A DNA stretch of 64,000 nucleotides from Owenia fusiformis (GCA_903813345.2 CAIIXF020000008.1:31208867-31272866), one strand, 5' to 3'. Positions 11,159-23,970 are shown, counted from the first letter of the stretch. Translations and numbers: made by a program. Notes: generated from the letters alone by a model not told the origin.

Positions 11159-12774
11159 TATATAAGCTTACTATTTTTTCAAAATATTATTTCACACATA
11201 GCTGTGTCCAATTACACCCAATCCAAAGATGTTTCAAGGTGAATTGTAAAACAGACAACTGGACTCTAAACAGATTAAAAAAAATATATGTTGACAACTT
11301 GGCCCTTGCACAAAGTTTCATAGAAAAATATATGCTTTTACGAGTATATACATTGTTATGAGCCATAAGAATGTGTTTCTCAAAAGAAATGTATGCAATG
11401 TTGTTTATTCACCTATTGTTATTATTCTTTGCAACCGTGAACCATTTCTGCATTCCCTTTCCTTTAAACAATATACAGAGATAAAAGATGAATCACTTCA
11501 TATTAGTAAAAGAATGTTTATCTGTATACAAGATTACAGTATGATAACATCTAATGAATTGAGTGCTAATAGTTTTGATATTATAACTCAGTTTTCTGTC
11601 AGTATACACTCTGTCTATCTGTTTCATGAGATAACTAATTTGTATGGTATTGCAAACACAGAAACTCCAAAAAACTTGTATAATAAGTTTCAGAAACATG
11701 TTTATATTTGACCTTACATTACCTTTACATTACATTGTCAAGAGTAAAGAGTAATAACTGTAACAAGAAATGTATTATTGGTGGAATGAGTGGTAATAAT
11801 AAACAATATCTGGCACTTTTAGCTATAGCCTAGATATAAACTGTATATTAGATTATTTTTGTTCAGTGTATTTATGCTTTATCAATACAAACATTGCCGA
11901 ATTTAAAGCCCACTTTATAACAATCAATTACTGCTTATTGGACTTCACATATAACCCTCGAGAAAAATATTAAATCATTTCCATAAAAATTGACATGTTA
12001 TTGGAGCAAAAAGAAAATGTCCATTTTATATAAAATACAGCATCATTTTGCATTAAACATTGCTTTCAAAATACTTTTAAATGAATGAGATCATACAGGT
12101 AAACGAAAAAATTATAGAGGTTTGAACATGGCCTATGATATATTTGTAATAACCTTTACTTTGAAAATCATAGAGGTGGGGTATAACTTTGGTAAGGCTT
12201 TACTTTGAGTATCAAACAGTATTAGTGGATAGATCAAAATTATAACAACAATTTTAACTGAGCTTTTAAAAAGAGCAATGATGGAAAATTTACAGTATTA
12301 ATAGAGAGGGGGAGTCATCAGCATAAAAGACATTGTTCCTGGGTAACTTATTTGAGCAAATGTTGGGATATAAAATCAGGATTCTACAGTGAGATACATG
12401 CAAAAAATATAATGTTATTCTGATACTGTACACAAGTATAGTCTTCAATAAATAACAATTGACATGTTAAATATAGTTTGATTTCATGCAATGACACTTA
12501 CAAATTTCTCAAAACAGTTATGAGGGGAAGGGAGGGGGATCACATATAAGCTGTTCAAATACAGTTTATTTTTCACAATCAATCTTTTGAAATGCTCCCT
12601 AAGATAGACCCTATATGAAATATGCATAGCTATAATACCCTAAGTTAAACCCCATATAAAAACACCTCTATGAACCCCAAAGTTAACTTATGTAAAGCAA
12701 AGAGTTTATAAATAAAAATGATGCTTAGGTGAGACCTAAAATACAAATATGGTCCATCTGTCTAATGTATCTCC
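11159..12774. other. Gap between the two convergent genes, no gene seen
   Basis: It is AT-rich with no coding exon recognised on either strand. It includes a minus-strand AATAAA (TTTATT at 12565-12570), about 205 bp past the stop of the P2X7-ballast gene, which is a plausible polyadenylation signal. Confidence 0.5.
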
Positions 12775-14128
12775 TTAAAACATTGTTCCTTGTTTATATC
12801 CAGTATAATGACCATCAGGTGCTGGAAATTTGTCTCTAATTCGTAGAGTGCAGCAACTAGGTACCACTTTCCTGTCTTTTTTCCCTAATCTCCCATGACG
12901 CCATAATACAAAGCACCTGTAGCCGGCATGCCGCCTACTCTTATTGATGTCCATCTGAGACGTTGCATGTAGCCCAAAGATATCCCCCCTATACAACATA
13001 TTCATGTGCAGGGCCATCTCATCTAAACAAAAAGCTTCCATTTCCTGAAATAGTAATAAATAAGAATTTAGTCAAAGTTATATCATTTTTTTAAATCTAA
13101 ATGAAATGTTTCATATTGGAATAGGATTTCAAATATTGTTTACTATACACAGAATACACTTTGAATGATTAATTTTTTCTTGAAATGTGACTTGTAGGTA
13201 GGTACGATCTTTTCCCCATAGACCCCATGTTATAAAATCACAAAAAAGTGTAATATATCTTCTTGAATTGGATAGCAAAAATCCTATTTTACAGTACATA
13301 TTTTATTTCTATAACCAGGAAACCACACAGAAAAGAAACTATTTTGATAATATAAAGCAGCCATTTTGAAAATAAGATAAATATCAGCATCTAAAATTGG
13401 AACAAAATCAGAACACTGGTATTTGAGTGATATGAAAAATGCTGATCATTTTAAATTCAGATGCAATCTGGAAATTTACTTATGGAGGATACCTCCTGTT
13501 TTCATAGGCATTGGCATATAAGATTTTAATCAAATCCATCCTCTGGTATTTGAGTTAGATAGACTATCTATGTTGTACAAAAAATGACTGACATTTTGAA
13601 AACAAGTGGCCATCTTAAAAATCTCTTCTTAAGCAAACCTCACTACTTAGGCATCAACAAATAAAATTTGCACAAAATCCATTAGTAGTATAAGAATAAT
13701 GGTGGCCATTTTGAATTGAGTTGCCATCTTATCAATAAAACAGATGACTATTCTATATTCAATATTATCTGACCCAAATTAGGCATATTGTGGTGAAACT
13801 GGTATCTACCTACTGGATAAATGGTTATTAGGAAATATTGACCATTATGCATTTTTCTAACGGATATAAATAAAATCAAACTACTGGTATTTCACTGATC
13901 TCATATTTAGATGATTTTGAACATGTGCATAGGTTTTCTAAATAATAAAGGCATTACATCATTTATTATCATCATTGAGGACACTTACTGGCATTATGCT
14001 AAGACATTCCTCTGGTATCATATGACAACACTCGTCATCAGGTTCGAGGTTGTCCCAATCACCTTCCGCTGCATGGGGTGGAGGACTCATCCACCGACAA
14101 TTGGTGCATTTACACCACCATGGAAATT
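12775..14128 (-). CDS. P2RX7_C-like domain exons (4 and 5)
   Basis: Exon 4 (14128-13989) encodes the WCKC..C cluster and the CC pair. Exon 5 (13044-12775) encodes the conserved C-terminal half and the stop. All cysteines I would expect for the P2X7-like metal cluster are present: C145, C147, C150, C173, C174 and the later SCC. The exon 4/5 junction is phase 0, so exon 5 could move as a unit. The domain ends the protein, as it does in P2X7. Confidence 0.82.
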
Positions 14129-15677
14129 CTGTCAAAAAAATGATATGGTTCATGATAAAAGGTTTGTGGCAGTGGAAAAATGAAAGTAAATCACGAATTT
14201 TGAAAATTGGAATATTGCTTCACATAAATATATATAATGTATAATTATGAGGGAAATATCTAGATTAGATACATGATCAGCTCAGGAATAACAATAATTT
14301 TTGAGGTCATTATAATATATTATTATTATAGCTCAAAATTCATGTGGTTGATTCATTGTTTGGTTTTTTAAAAAACAAATATACATACAGCAAGGACAAA
14401 TATGCAGGGCACATAAGCAAGACACAGGCAGGAATGTAAGAACAATTTACTTACCATTTGGTTCTGGTTGAGGCCCATGAGGGGGTTCGCTTTCACCACC
14501 ACCATCACGTGTCTTGTAAGATGCTTCGACAACACTATGGAAGACCCCTGGATGTTGCAGCGCAACCTGCTGCAACAGGTTTCTTACCTCACTCTCCTCG
14601 AGTAGTGTTATCGCCTCCTACAATTACAATATTTAAATTAACACAAAAATGCCAGGAGATAGGGTGCAAAGTTGTATGTTGCAAGAAAAATGTGTCATTC
14701 CTATTTCGTATCACTCTATTGGCCAAATGGTTGCCAAAGTAAATCAATTCAATGACATTTTCTTTCTAATCCAATGAGAGCATCAGCAATATATTATGTA
14801 AGAAAACAGAGGAAGACATGAACACCATAAAAACTGACTGTAAGGTATCCGCACAATGTACAAGTGTCAACACCCTCTTGACAGAGACTCTAAACTCCTT
14901 GTTGCCATGAATAAGCAATACTAACATGTAATCTGGAAACTGAGAAGCAAATTACCTGTACACGTTCTATTCTCTTGTCTCTCATTAGGGTCCATCTGTT
15001 TGCGGAATCTGCACTCATGGACACGGCAGGTTTTTTGGGTTTTGGATGGCCATCTTTGGGGGTAACTTCCCTTTTTCTTGTAGACTTAGGTTTTATAGGC
15101 TTCGTGGCTTTCCTTGGTCTTCCTTTCCCTCTTTTTCTTGCAGTCTCTACCACATCAGGTTCACTGGAATCACGCTGGAAGTGAAAATCGAATTCATTTT
15201 GAATGAATGTGATAATAGGTACAAATATTGCTCCAAGCCTCTTGTTCACATATGTAACAACTTCCCCTAACTGCTAAGCCCAGCATACAAAAATTTATCT
15301 GGACAAATGAATATTCATGGGGGACACCATAGACATAAAACACGTCACAATGCATTATAAATCGTATGTATGATGTACCTTTGGTCACAGTGACCAGTCG
15401 ATAAGCTCTAAATAGTCAGATTGTATCCTAATTTAGCCCCGGGGATTTGTAAACAAAGACCGAAAGAATAAAAATTGAGAAAATATTTTAAATTTTATTT
15501 TCAACATCTATTTTTATCTTTTAGGGCTATTATATATTAAATTTAGAAGGCCCAGGTGATACACCATTATATTCTTACTATGTAAAACGCAATATTTAAT
15601 CGTACAATATTAAGACAACGTCAATTTAGCAACAAACTTACTTCGCTACTGGTAAAGTCTGGAGATTTTTCCGCCAT
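12775..15677 (-). CDS. AT-hook protein with P2X7-type C-terminal (ballast) domain, 275 aa
   Basis: Exons in transcript order: 15677-15642, 15174-14956, 14617-14455, 14128-13989, 13044-12775. Junctions are GT..AG, phases match, and 828 nt include the stop. It starts MAEKSPDFTSSE. An AT-hook, KRGKGRPRKA, lies at about 25-34 in a Lys/Arg/Pro-rich segment. A helical-looking segment with LLQQVALQHPGVF follows in exon 3. Next come WWCKCTNCRWM (143-153) and a CC pair (173-174), then the exon 5 block with YRCFVLWRHGRLG, VPSCCTLRIRD and FPAPDGHYTGYK. This Cys order and the Y..F..WR..G / PSCC..RIR..FP...G.Y.G pattern match the cytosolic C-terminal domain of vertebrate P2X7 receptors, which binds zinc. 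There are no membrane segments, so it is not a channel. I infer a nuclear or chromatin-bound protein with a zinc-binding C-terminal fold; its function is unknown. Confidence 0.87.
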
Positions 15678-15714
15678 ATTTCTGATTTAGGTCAGAGCCT
15701 CGTTCTGAATATCG

Positions 15715-15741
15715 TGACGTCATTAACCGGGGAATTCGAAA
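15715..15741 (-). promoter_or_regulatory. Promoter words TTTCGAATT and ATGACGTCA of the P2X7-ballast gene
   Basis: On the minus strand TTTCGAATT (15741-15733) is followed by ATGACGTCA (15723-15715), about 38 bp before the ATG at 15677. Order and orientation relative to transcription equal those before the transposase-like gene (1404-1435), with 9 instead of 14 bases between the words. Confidence 0.5.
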
Positions 15742-17373
15742 GAAATTGGAGAAGAAGCTAATATTTCATTCTGTTGATATCGTTGCTCAGTTGAGTGTAT
15801 ATAGCTTTCAGGTCAGTTAAACTTTTATAAATGTACACCATTGTCACAGAGAAGTAGGTTTTTAGGGTTCGAAATAACTTCTCAAGTGTTCGGTATTACT
15901 TTAACTCAGGTAAATCTTACTTTTACCCTTACAAAAAATCAAATATATTGTTATTAATAATCTAACTTCTTACATGGTTTTTGACGGCATTTAAGTGTTT
16001 AGATTACTGAGATTTATGATTCTATTGTTCATATTTTATAGCCATATAAGTAAGAGTTTATCAGGTTTATTGGATTGATAAATATTTAGATCTTATTTTG
16101 GAAGGTCTCTGGTAAGAGTATGAATATAAGTCAAAGTTATATACATGTATACATATACATGTATAAGTATACACAATAAGATGATAATGTATCTGTAATG
16201 TAGGTGGAGTTATTTGAGAATAAGTGATGATCATAAACAACATATCAATATATCAAAACCATAAGTTGGCACAAGCCACGATGTACTATTTCTTTTTTAA
16301 ATAAATATTGCATTACTTTGATAACAAAATGAATGTTAGTATAACTATCAAAGAAGTAATGCACAAATTGGAAAGAGGATTTTTATTTATTTATGTGTCA
16401 CAACATATGTAGAGACATTAAGTGATCAATTAATAATTATAGGAACATCTGAACATGTGTATGAAATGTAGTTGTCCCTTACAGAAAATACATGTAGAAT
16501 AAAATTTACATTATGTACTTTTTATTGTTTTTCAAAAAGTGTTATCACATCAAGAAAACACCTCTCAATCCAATCATTTTTTAATAAAAGTTGAATTGAT
16601 CATCTGGAGTTATATCACAAATACATGTACATGTATATAGAATATTTGGTGAGAAATAGTTCAATATATTGCAAGGTGTATTTGTGGTACCATGAGACCT
16701 GTTATACATTAATAGATTTTAAAGAGTTTAATAGCATCCCTCGGGCATTTGATAACTGTTTAGTTTTTTTATAACCAGATATACAGTATATACAATCATT
16801 GTATACAATGTCAAGGCTTTCAACAGATGGGGGGGGGGGTTATAGTAAAAGTATCGTGAAATATCTGGGAAATTATGCAAAAAAGTACCCTGCATGTCGC
16901 TGAGTTTCTTTATAAACTACCCTCTGCCTAGTATAGACTATATTACAGTTTAGTAGCCCCATCCCTACGTCTTGGGCAGCCCAGGTCATAAATCAGCCTA
17001 CCATGCTCATGCTGATCATTTCTTAACCAATCAGTGAGCTGGAAGGAATACATGCTAAATGCGTGCTCATTGATGTCAGAGGAAATTACCATATATACGT
17101 AGAAAGTTCAGGGAAGTCGAACGAATGCAAAGGGTAGCAAAAAAGGATATTTTTCAGTCTCAGAGTAACATCTTTATAAAATAAAACATATTTTAATAGA
17201 TAAAATTGTCACGAAATATTCCAAAAGTTAAATTTCAATTATTAAAATAAATCAACATTTAAGTTTGAACCACCTGAGGTTTTCCCTACACTGTGTGTGT
17301 CAATTTTGAGTATGTTGTCAATTTGTCAAATTTCTTGAAAAGGTGACAAAAACCAATAAAAATGTTCAAAGTT

Positions 17374-17545
17374 GTCATGCCTATTTCATGCTTTTCTCTG
17401 TAAAGTTTGAATGAATTACTCGATTTCCTTGCATTTCTATACAATTAAGATTGTTGACAAAATGTCTGTTTACTTTATTCCTTGCTGATTCCACTCTTTC
17501 ACTTAACTTTGCAATTTTAAACATGACTGCCATGCCATTTTCTTC
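17374..17545 (-). repeat. R1 family copy
   Basis: The plus strand reads GTCATGCCTATTTCATGC at one end and CATGACTGCCATGCC at the other. The family core CTTTATTCCTTGCTGATTCC (reverse complement GGAATCAGCAAGGAATAAAG) lies inside. I define family orientation by the strand reading GGAATAAAGTAAACAGGCATG. No ORF is shared between copies. Confidence 0.75.
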
Positions 17546-17787
17546 AGTGTTCAGACACATATTTTTCTATTGTAAATGTATACATTAAACAGTTAGAAAA
17601 TATGCATATTAACCTGTAAAATAAACATGGTCATTTTGCCAAGTATACAATAGAAAATTGTAACACAATCAGAATTTTACATTCAGAGTAAAGCTAGGAA
17701 TAGCTGAAATATTGTCTAATGTTCTAGCCTTTGGTTCTGAGATAAGAGACATCTAAATTGAGGGAAATTGTACTTAAAAATAATCCT

Positions 17788-17890
17788 TAGTCTTGCTCCA
17801 AGACCCTGGACCCCTCTATCTACTTTATGGCCTTTTATTAAAGTACATAAGGGAGGGAGGGGGGGGTCCAGGGTCTTGGAGCAAGACTAG
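17788..17890. mobile_element. hAT-like hairpin MITE with 8 bp target duplication
   Basis: The inverted ends TAGTCTTGCTCCAAGACCCT pair over about 27 bases with the right end. ATAATCCT flanks both sides (17780-17787 and 17891-17898), an 8 bp target duplication typical of hAT elements. Its length is 103 bp. The young look of the ends suggests a fairly recent insertion. Confidence 0.85.
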
Positions 17891-18242
17891 ATAATCCTTT
17901 GATTTAGCCGTAACTGATCAGTATTCTGGATTCAATAGATCTTATAGCATATAGAACTAGGCTCTTACACTCAAGGTACAGAATGGTCCGAGTTTGTCAT
18001 CCCTCAAACTCATCTCATAAAAATGAGTGTTTTGCTTTAGGAAACATTATCATCCACAGTCAGGGGATAATGCTGATATGGTTGGGGATAGTGCTAATAT
18101 GTAGTGCTGGAAAACTGAGCCAGTAGAATGAATTGAATTGACCATCCAGACATCTCAATGAAATACCTTGTAATTGTACCGCATGTATATGTGTTTCACA
18201 AGCCATAAAACATCAATTAAGTGGCCATGGCCGTAGATTATA

Positions 18243-18415
18243 TACAGTAAAACGTGTATAGTGGAACACCTTTTAGTGAAACCCCTCCATTAGTAGAACA
18301 CTTTTTATTATTCTCGTGTCTCATGAACTCAATGTAAAATTAACCTTCAAGTAGAACACTTCCCAAGTTAAACACCATGTTGAGGTACCAGAGTAGTTCT
18401 AGGTTTTACTGTACC
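18243..18415. mobile_element. R3 family element (ACAGTAAAACxTG ends)
   Basis: It begins TACAGTAAAACGTGTATAG and ends GGTTTTACTGTA, an inverted pair on a TA target. Inside are GTGGAACACC / GTAGAACAC words shared with the R3 copies at 18.4, 35.2, 40.4 and 41.8 kb. Confidence 0.65.
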
Positions 18416-18427
18416 TTTAACCATTTA

Positions 18428-18614
18428 CAGTAAAACCTGTTTAAATGGAATATCTTTGGTAATTCTAAAAGGTGTTCATCTAATAGAGTTGTTCTTCTTA
18501 ATTCTAGTGGTTCATTTAACATTTCAAGTCAGTTTGTCTCGGAACTTTGAAAAGTGTTCTACTAACAGAGGTGTTCTACTTCTAAGTGTTTTCCACTTTA
18601 CAGGTTTCACTGAA
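18428..18614. mobile_element. R3 family element, second adjacent copy
   Basis: It starts ACAGTAAAACCTGTTTAAAT and ends TTTACAGGTTTCACTG, an imperfect inverted pair. It lies 12 bp after the first copy. Confidence 0.6.
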
Positions 18615-19083
18615 AATTGTAAAACCATTTTATGAGATGCATTTTATGAGGACATATAGCTTTAGTTTTTTTCACGAGGTTAATGTACATATAACAATAC
18701 ATTAAATTCATGTTTAACTTTTTAGTTGGTTTGATTTTGTACATATTGAAGTTTAATTTTGCCAAATGAAAATCTTCGGTTGTGTTGATTTTCATGAAAA
18801 CAAAACAAAGATGAAAAGAGGAGATTTTGGCATGGAATTGAATAAAAAGTATGTAGGGATGTAAAAAATAAGATGGAATATTGGCAAGTGTAATTTTGGA
18901 GTGGGTCACTTTTATGGCAGTGCATATGCTATAAATAGTACCACTTATGTTTTATATAAACCAACTTGGGAAAACCTCAAATGTATCTGAATATAAGCTT
19001 GTACCTTCTTAATTTAAAAAGCTCTCGTGTGCTGGGAGGTTCTTCTCATATGAGAGAAAATAGAATAAAAATTACAGAAATGT

Positions 19084-19266
19084 CAGGCCCGTAGCCAGGA
19101 TTTGCCAAGGGGGGTTAATTTTCAGAGGGGGTTCACATTTGACAATTTTGGCTCAAATATGGCTAAAATCACTTGAGAAGTGCTCAAAATGGTGAAAACT
19201 GCATGATTTTGGCAAGGGGGGGGGGGGTTGCCCGAACTCTGCGAACCCCCCTGGCTGACGGGCCTG
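19084..19266. mobile_element. MITE with CAGGCCCGTAGCCAGG ends
   Basis: The left end CAGGCCCGTAGCCAGG faces the right end CCTGGCTGACGGGCCTG. A G-run lies inside. The ends resemble hAT-type termini that I recall from several animals. No target duplication could be made out, so the insertion is old or altered. Confidence 0.65.
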
Positions 19267-19899
19267 AATATATACTTATCTATTAAGTGCATACAATTTA
19301 CAATGTTCATGTTATAGATGTTTTACTGTATTCTTCTGTCTTCCACCAAGTCTCAGACCATCCCATAAATATATTGGGGAGGGGGAGGGAAGGGTCGGGG
19401 GTTAGAGCCATTGAAGAATGACTGTTTGAAATGTTATTAGACTGAAAAAGGCTCAAGAGGCAATGTTTGAAATGCAAATTTAGAAAATACACCAATAACT
19501 AACTACATAGTAATAAGAGGCAATAGATATTTGGAGGGAATGGGGAGGGGGTCAAAGTGTGAAAAATATAAGGTGACATTCCAAGTATCTCACGAAACAG
19601 TACTCATAAGTGAAAAACACACCCTGAACAATATTTGAAGTCTCTTGATCAAAACACTTCAAAAATGTGTTCAGTCCCTACTAGTACATATCAGTTATGT
19701 TTAATTTTTTATGTTCAATTTTGACCTCAGCATATTTTAGTTTAACTATTAACTATGACAGGAATGTCTATCCACATGCATTTTTCATTAAAATCTATTC
19801 ACCTTTGCCGAACAGTGAGAATGAATTATTATATTATTTTATGAATAAATCATGCCAAAAATTTTACAGATCATGCTTAATTCAAGCTTTTCTAGGTAA

Positions 19900-20038
19900 A
19901 TTTTGAAAGAACTGTCTCTTTTTAAGTTCTTTCTATACAATTTAGAGTGCTGGCTACATGCCTGTGTACTTTATTCCTTGCTGATTTCACTGTTTTCCAC
20001 TTAATTTTGCATTTCAAAACATGCCTTTCATGGCATTT
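19900..20038 (-). repeat. R1 family copy, partial
   Basis: It contains TATACAATTTAGAGTG and CTTTATTCCTTGCTGATTTC in family order, ending near CATGCCTTTCATGGCA. Confidence 0.65.
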
Positions 20039-21297
20039 TTTCATGAATAAATCATATGTACTTGCAGGGAGCCTTGGATAATGTGAGGATAGGCGAACCT
20101 TTATATTAGATGGGATTATAGCAATATAGGATTTATATAGTACAGAAGGATAAGGTGCAGTCAAGTATCAACAAAGTGCAAACAGGTTAGTCTATTTGGA
20201 TTTTTTGTTTCAGGTCTGTTGGGGTTTGTTAAAGTTTTTGGGTTACTGCTTCTTTGGAATGTACTGCAAGCTTTTTTGTTTCCACGTTTTCACAGGGTTT
20301 AGGTGAACTGTGATTTGTGCCTGCCTTTATTTGTGTCATTATTTATCCACAGTTGTATATATCATGGTTAACGCGGCTAAGAAGGAAAGAAACCAACTCT
20401 GTTTCTACTAAACCTGCTTTTTCTTCTTCGTAATTTACTTGAAATAAATCTGGGACTTGCAACAGTACTATAGTCACCAAAGCTTTCATTCATAGGAGAC
20501 TGCAGAAGAGGGAATTCTTTGCCCAAAATATACCCTGGGAACTAAGGCTGTCAATGATAGATTATAAGCTCTTTGTGTAGAGATATAGTGTGACTCTTTG
20601 CAAAGGGGTTCTTATCTTATCTTATTTTGAGTGTCCCCATACCCTTTCCAATGTGGCAGTATGCATTAACTTTCTAATTATCGCATCCTCGAAAAAGTTC
20701 TCCAATATAGTACTAAAGATTTGCCATAATCAATTTTCTTCAATTTTTTCTTTTGACTAAACTTCTATTGAAACCCCTGAGAAAGTCTACATAAAATCTG
20801 ACCTCACACCTAGTAGAACTTCAGGACAATGTATTGAACACAGCAGGCAATCAGGTAGTTTTGTTTTGGTAGTTCCTTATCAGAAAACCTGGTCAAAACA
20901 CTTCTGTGTTGTTGCAATTGACCTCAGGCAGAATCAAAACAACTGACCACAGCTTCCTCTGAGGAAATATTTGCAACCAAACATGTTAAAGGACATTTGG
21001 GTGTTGAGTTAGAAAGAGTGCAATTTGCAAGGAATACAGAATACAAGCATGTAGTTGATACACTAAATCATCATAGAAATTCCCCAAAATTATGTCATTC
21101 TTCATGTGTTATGGAAAATGGCATGAAATAAACATAAAGTGTTGAATTACAGGGGCATTTTTTGACTAAGCCGTACCTTTATCCTAAGGTCATTGCTTTT
21201 TATGGTGTGATAGTGTGGTGTAACCCTTCCTCGAATTCCTTATGGCCAAAGCACGTATTTCTTTTTATATTTGACCGATATGGTATGATATGACATT

Positions 21298-21395
21298 TCT
21301 GTATAATTAGTGTTGATTACCTGCCTGTCTATTTTATTCCTTGCTGATTCCACTCTTTTCAGTATTTCCCATTTTGAAACATGACCATATTGACA
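21298..21395 (-). repeat. R1 family copy, truncated
   Basis: It contains TTTATTCCTTGCTGATTCC followed by CCATTTTGAAACATGACCAT. The other half is missing. Confidence 0.55.
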
Positions 21396-21903
21396 GATTT
21401 TCCAAGGGCATGTCTACATCCTTAACAAGATGCCCAAAAATATATAGACTTATAAATTGGCAAGATATCATATAAAAATAACTTTGACAACTTAATACAT
21501 CGTACATGTACATATATACAAAATGTATGTTGGTGATCATATCGGGGAGAATTTTCCTAATTACTGATTTTTAGTTCCATATTTTCACAAAGGGGAAATG
21601 TCATAGCAGCATGTAATGAAAATATTTTGATTTTGAACGATATATTCTATAATATTATGTAAATATTCTCATAAATATATGAAAGAAAAGTTCATCAATA
21701 TTGGTATGGGCTTTCAAGTAGACCATGATATTGGTGACTATCAATATCATAAAAATTATGTTAGTATTCTCATGTTTTTAGATCTACCTTGATGGTAGTA
21801 TTTCCCAGAAGCTTTGCACCAGACTGTTATAGTACTAGTGCTTGGTACACCACTGCTTTACAACCTAATTAATTAGACATAATTGTTTGTCTGAGAGTGG
21901 TAT

Positions 21904-22065
21904 CATGACGGTCATGTTTTAGAATTGAAAATAGGGAGAAAAGGAGTGGAATCGGCAAGGATTAAAGTAAACAGGCATGGAGGGGAAACTCTATATTGTA
22001 TAGAAATGTAAGAAATTCAGATAGTTCATTCAAATTTTAGAGAGAAATTGAGTGAAAAAGACAGG
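21904..22065 (+). repeat. R1 family copy
   Basis: It reads GGTCATGTTTTAGAATTG, then GTAAACAGGCATG, then TTCATTCAAATTTTAGAGAG in family order. Confidence 0.7.
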
Positions 22066-22349
22066 ATCAAAGAGAAATTTTAAGCACTGGTAGATTTATT
22101 TATTGTTACAACATTTTATGTATCATCAACATCAGAAGCATACAACTCTGCAGTTAAACCACAGTATGTGAAGACATACTTTAATTAGCTCAATTAAGAT
22201 GGTTTTAAATCATTCATATCACATAGAATGCTCATTATGAGTTTAATTGATTATTTATTATCAAAATATATTTGATATATGTTAGTACTAAGCTCGTTTG
22301 TCAAGATGACTTTAGTTATCATAGTCAGGGTTATTTTAGGTGTGCTTGC

Positions 22350-22500
22350 TTTTTCACCTTTCTCTCTAAACTTTGAATGAACTGTCTGATTTTCTTGCAA
22401 TTTTTATATAATTTATTGTGTAACTATATGCCAGATTATTTTATTTCTTGCTGATATCACATTTTCACTGTATTCTTTCATTTTAAAAAATCGTGACATT
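22350..22500 (-). repeat. R1 family copy, diverged
   Basis: It contains TCTCTCTAAACTTTGAATGA, TTTTCTTGCAATTTTTATA and TTATTTCTTGCTGATATCAC in order. Confidence 0.55.
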
Positions 22501-23970
22501 TTTATTGGCAGAAGATATATCGCCACCAGGGTTGTCATGACATTCTTTAATTACCTGTGATCACTAAAGTAGTTTGCACTTTCTCTTTTGGAAGGACTAC
22601 TTCAAAGACTTTTTTTTACTTCCTGCTCAAACTCTACAAAAAGGAATTACCTCTTTAAACTTGTATCTAAGGGATACTACAGGGTGTAGATCCCACAATG
22701 ACGAATAGGTTATTTACTTTTGCGATACAGATCTTGGTTCGGTTCTACATGTAATTTAGGTAGACATTTTAGAAAGAATTTGAACTGGCAAACATAGAGT
22801 AATCCCAGTATATAAATGCAAGGTTTTCCCACTTTGCATACATACCAACCAATTTGATTTTCAGTAGCTCATGCGAAACTTCATATCTTAGAAATCCAAG
22901 ATGCCTTAAAAGCTGTTTCAGGGGTCTCCTTAGCAGTATGCAAAGGGGAATTTTCTCTGGTTGCTTTTTTCAAAGTCTCATATTATTTTGAGGAATTTTG
23001 CTGCTTCTATGTTAAAATTATTGTATTGCTTATATTGTTTCTCTGTTTTGCCTAGTTCCAGAAATTCCACATCTGCGCGCAGAGTCTTATAAAGCGAAGC
23101 TATCTTTTTAGAAGTAAAGTCGAACAAATGCAAATGGTAGAAATTCTAGTGAAATCTTGATAATGCTTAAAAAATCAACAGTTTGTTATATGTTTAACTT
23201 GAGTGATAGCAAAATGTGTGAGAATATGTTATTGGTAACTTAGGTGTAAAGTGTTGTCATTTATGTGTCACTTGCTTGTCAGGTCTTGTCTTTTGCTGTC
23301 TTTAGCTCTCAAGTAATTGATTATACACTGTCAAAAGAAGTAACATTTTATGAACTCTGTACAGTATGTGAAATATGTCAGGAGCTTGTAGGTCTTGTAG
23401 ATCAGTGATGTCATAAGCAATAGAGCAGCTGGGTGCATTGTAGTTTGTTGAAATTTAAAAATAACATGCTACCTTGTCGATGTTCTGCTTACATCTTGTC
23501 AAAAATGATGAAAAATTGAGATATTTTTACCAAATTTGGTAAAATCGGGATTTAGCATCCTTTTATTACGAAGTTTCCAATTTTTTATTTTAACTGAAGT
23601 GATAGTAAAATGTGTTCTGGAAAATTTTGAGAAAAGTAACAAAATATAATGTTAATCAAAACTAGATTTTGAAGAATGTTCAATCGAATTCAATTGCACA
23701 TTGCTATGTAATAAATACATGTACCTACATTAGTCGTGATAGCAATTGAACTTTGATTAATTCATAAGCGATGTATGATAATATATAGCATTGGAATGTG
23801 GAATATGCAGTGAAAGCTAACAGTATGACCTGTTTGTAATACACATGTATAATGTATAAGAACATGTATTTGATTCTGATCAAAGGCTAAAATACAATAT
23901 TATGTTGAACATCTAGCAAAACATGAATATAGGTGCAAATATACATACAATGAAATTATATACAATATAA

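Noticed and set aside
13911-14742. Plus-strand ORFs of 90-94 codons over the P2X7-ballast gene
   Set aside because: They are antisense shadows of exons 3 and 4, whose minus-strand frames, splice sites and domain match are convincing.
1404-15741. Claiming the 14.3 kb two-gene block as a proven giant transposon
   Set aside because: Only two short words mirror each other at the ends; they also fit a shared promoter design, and no target duplication was found.
20985-21130. A further R1 copy
   Set aside because: Only scattered words agree (GCAAGGAATACAG, AAGCATGTAGTTGATAC); too diverged to list with confidence.
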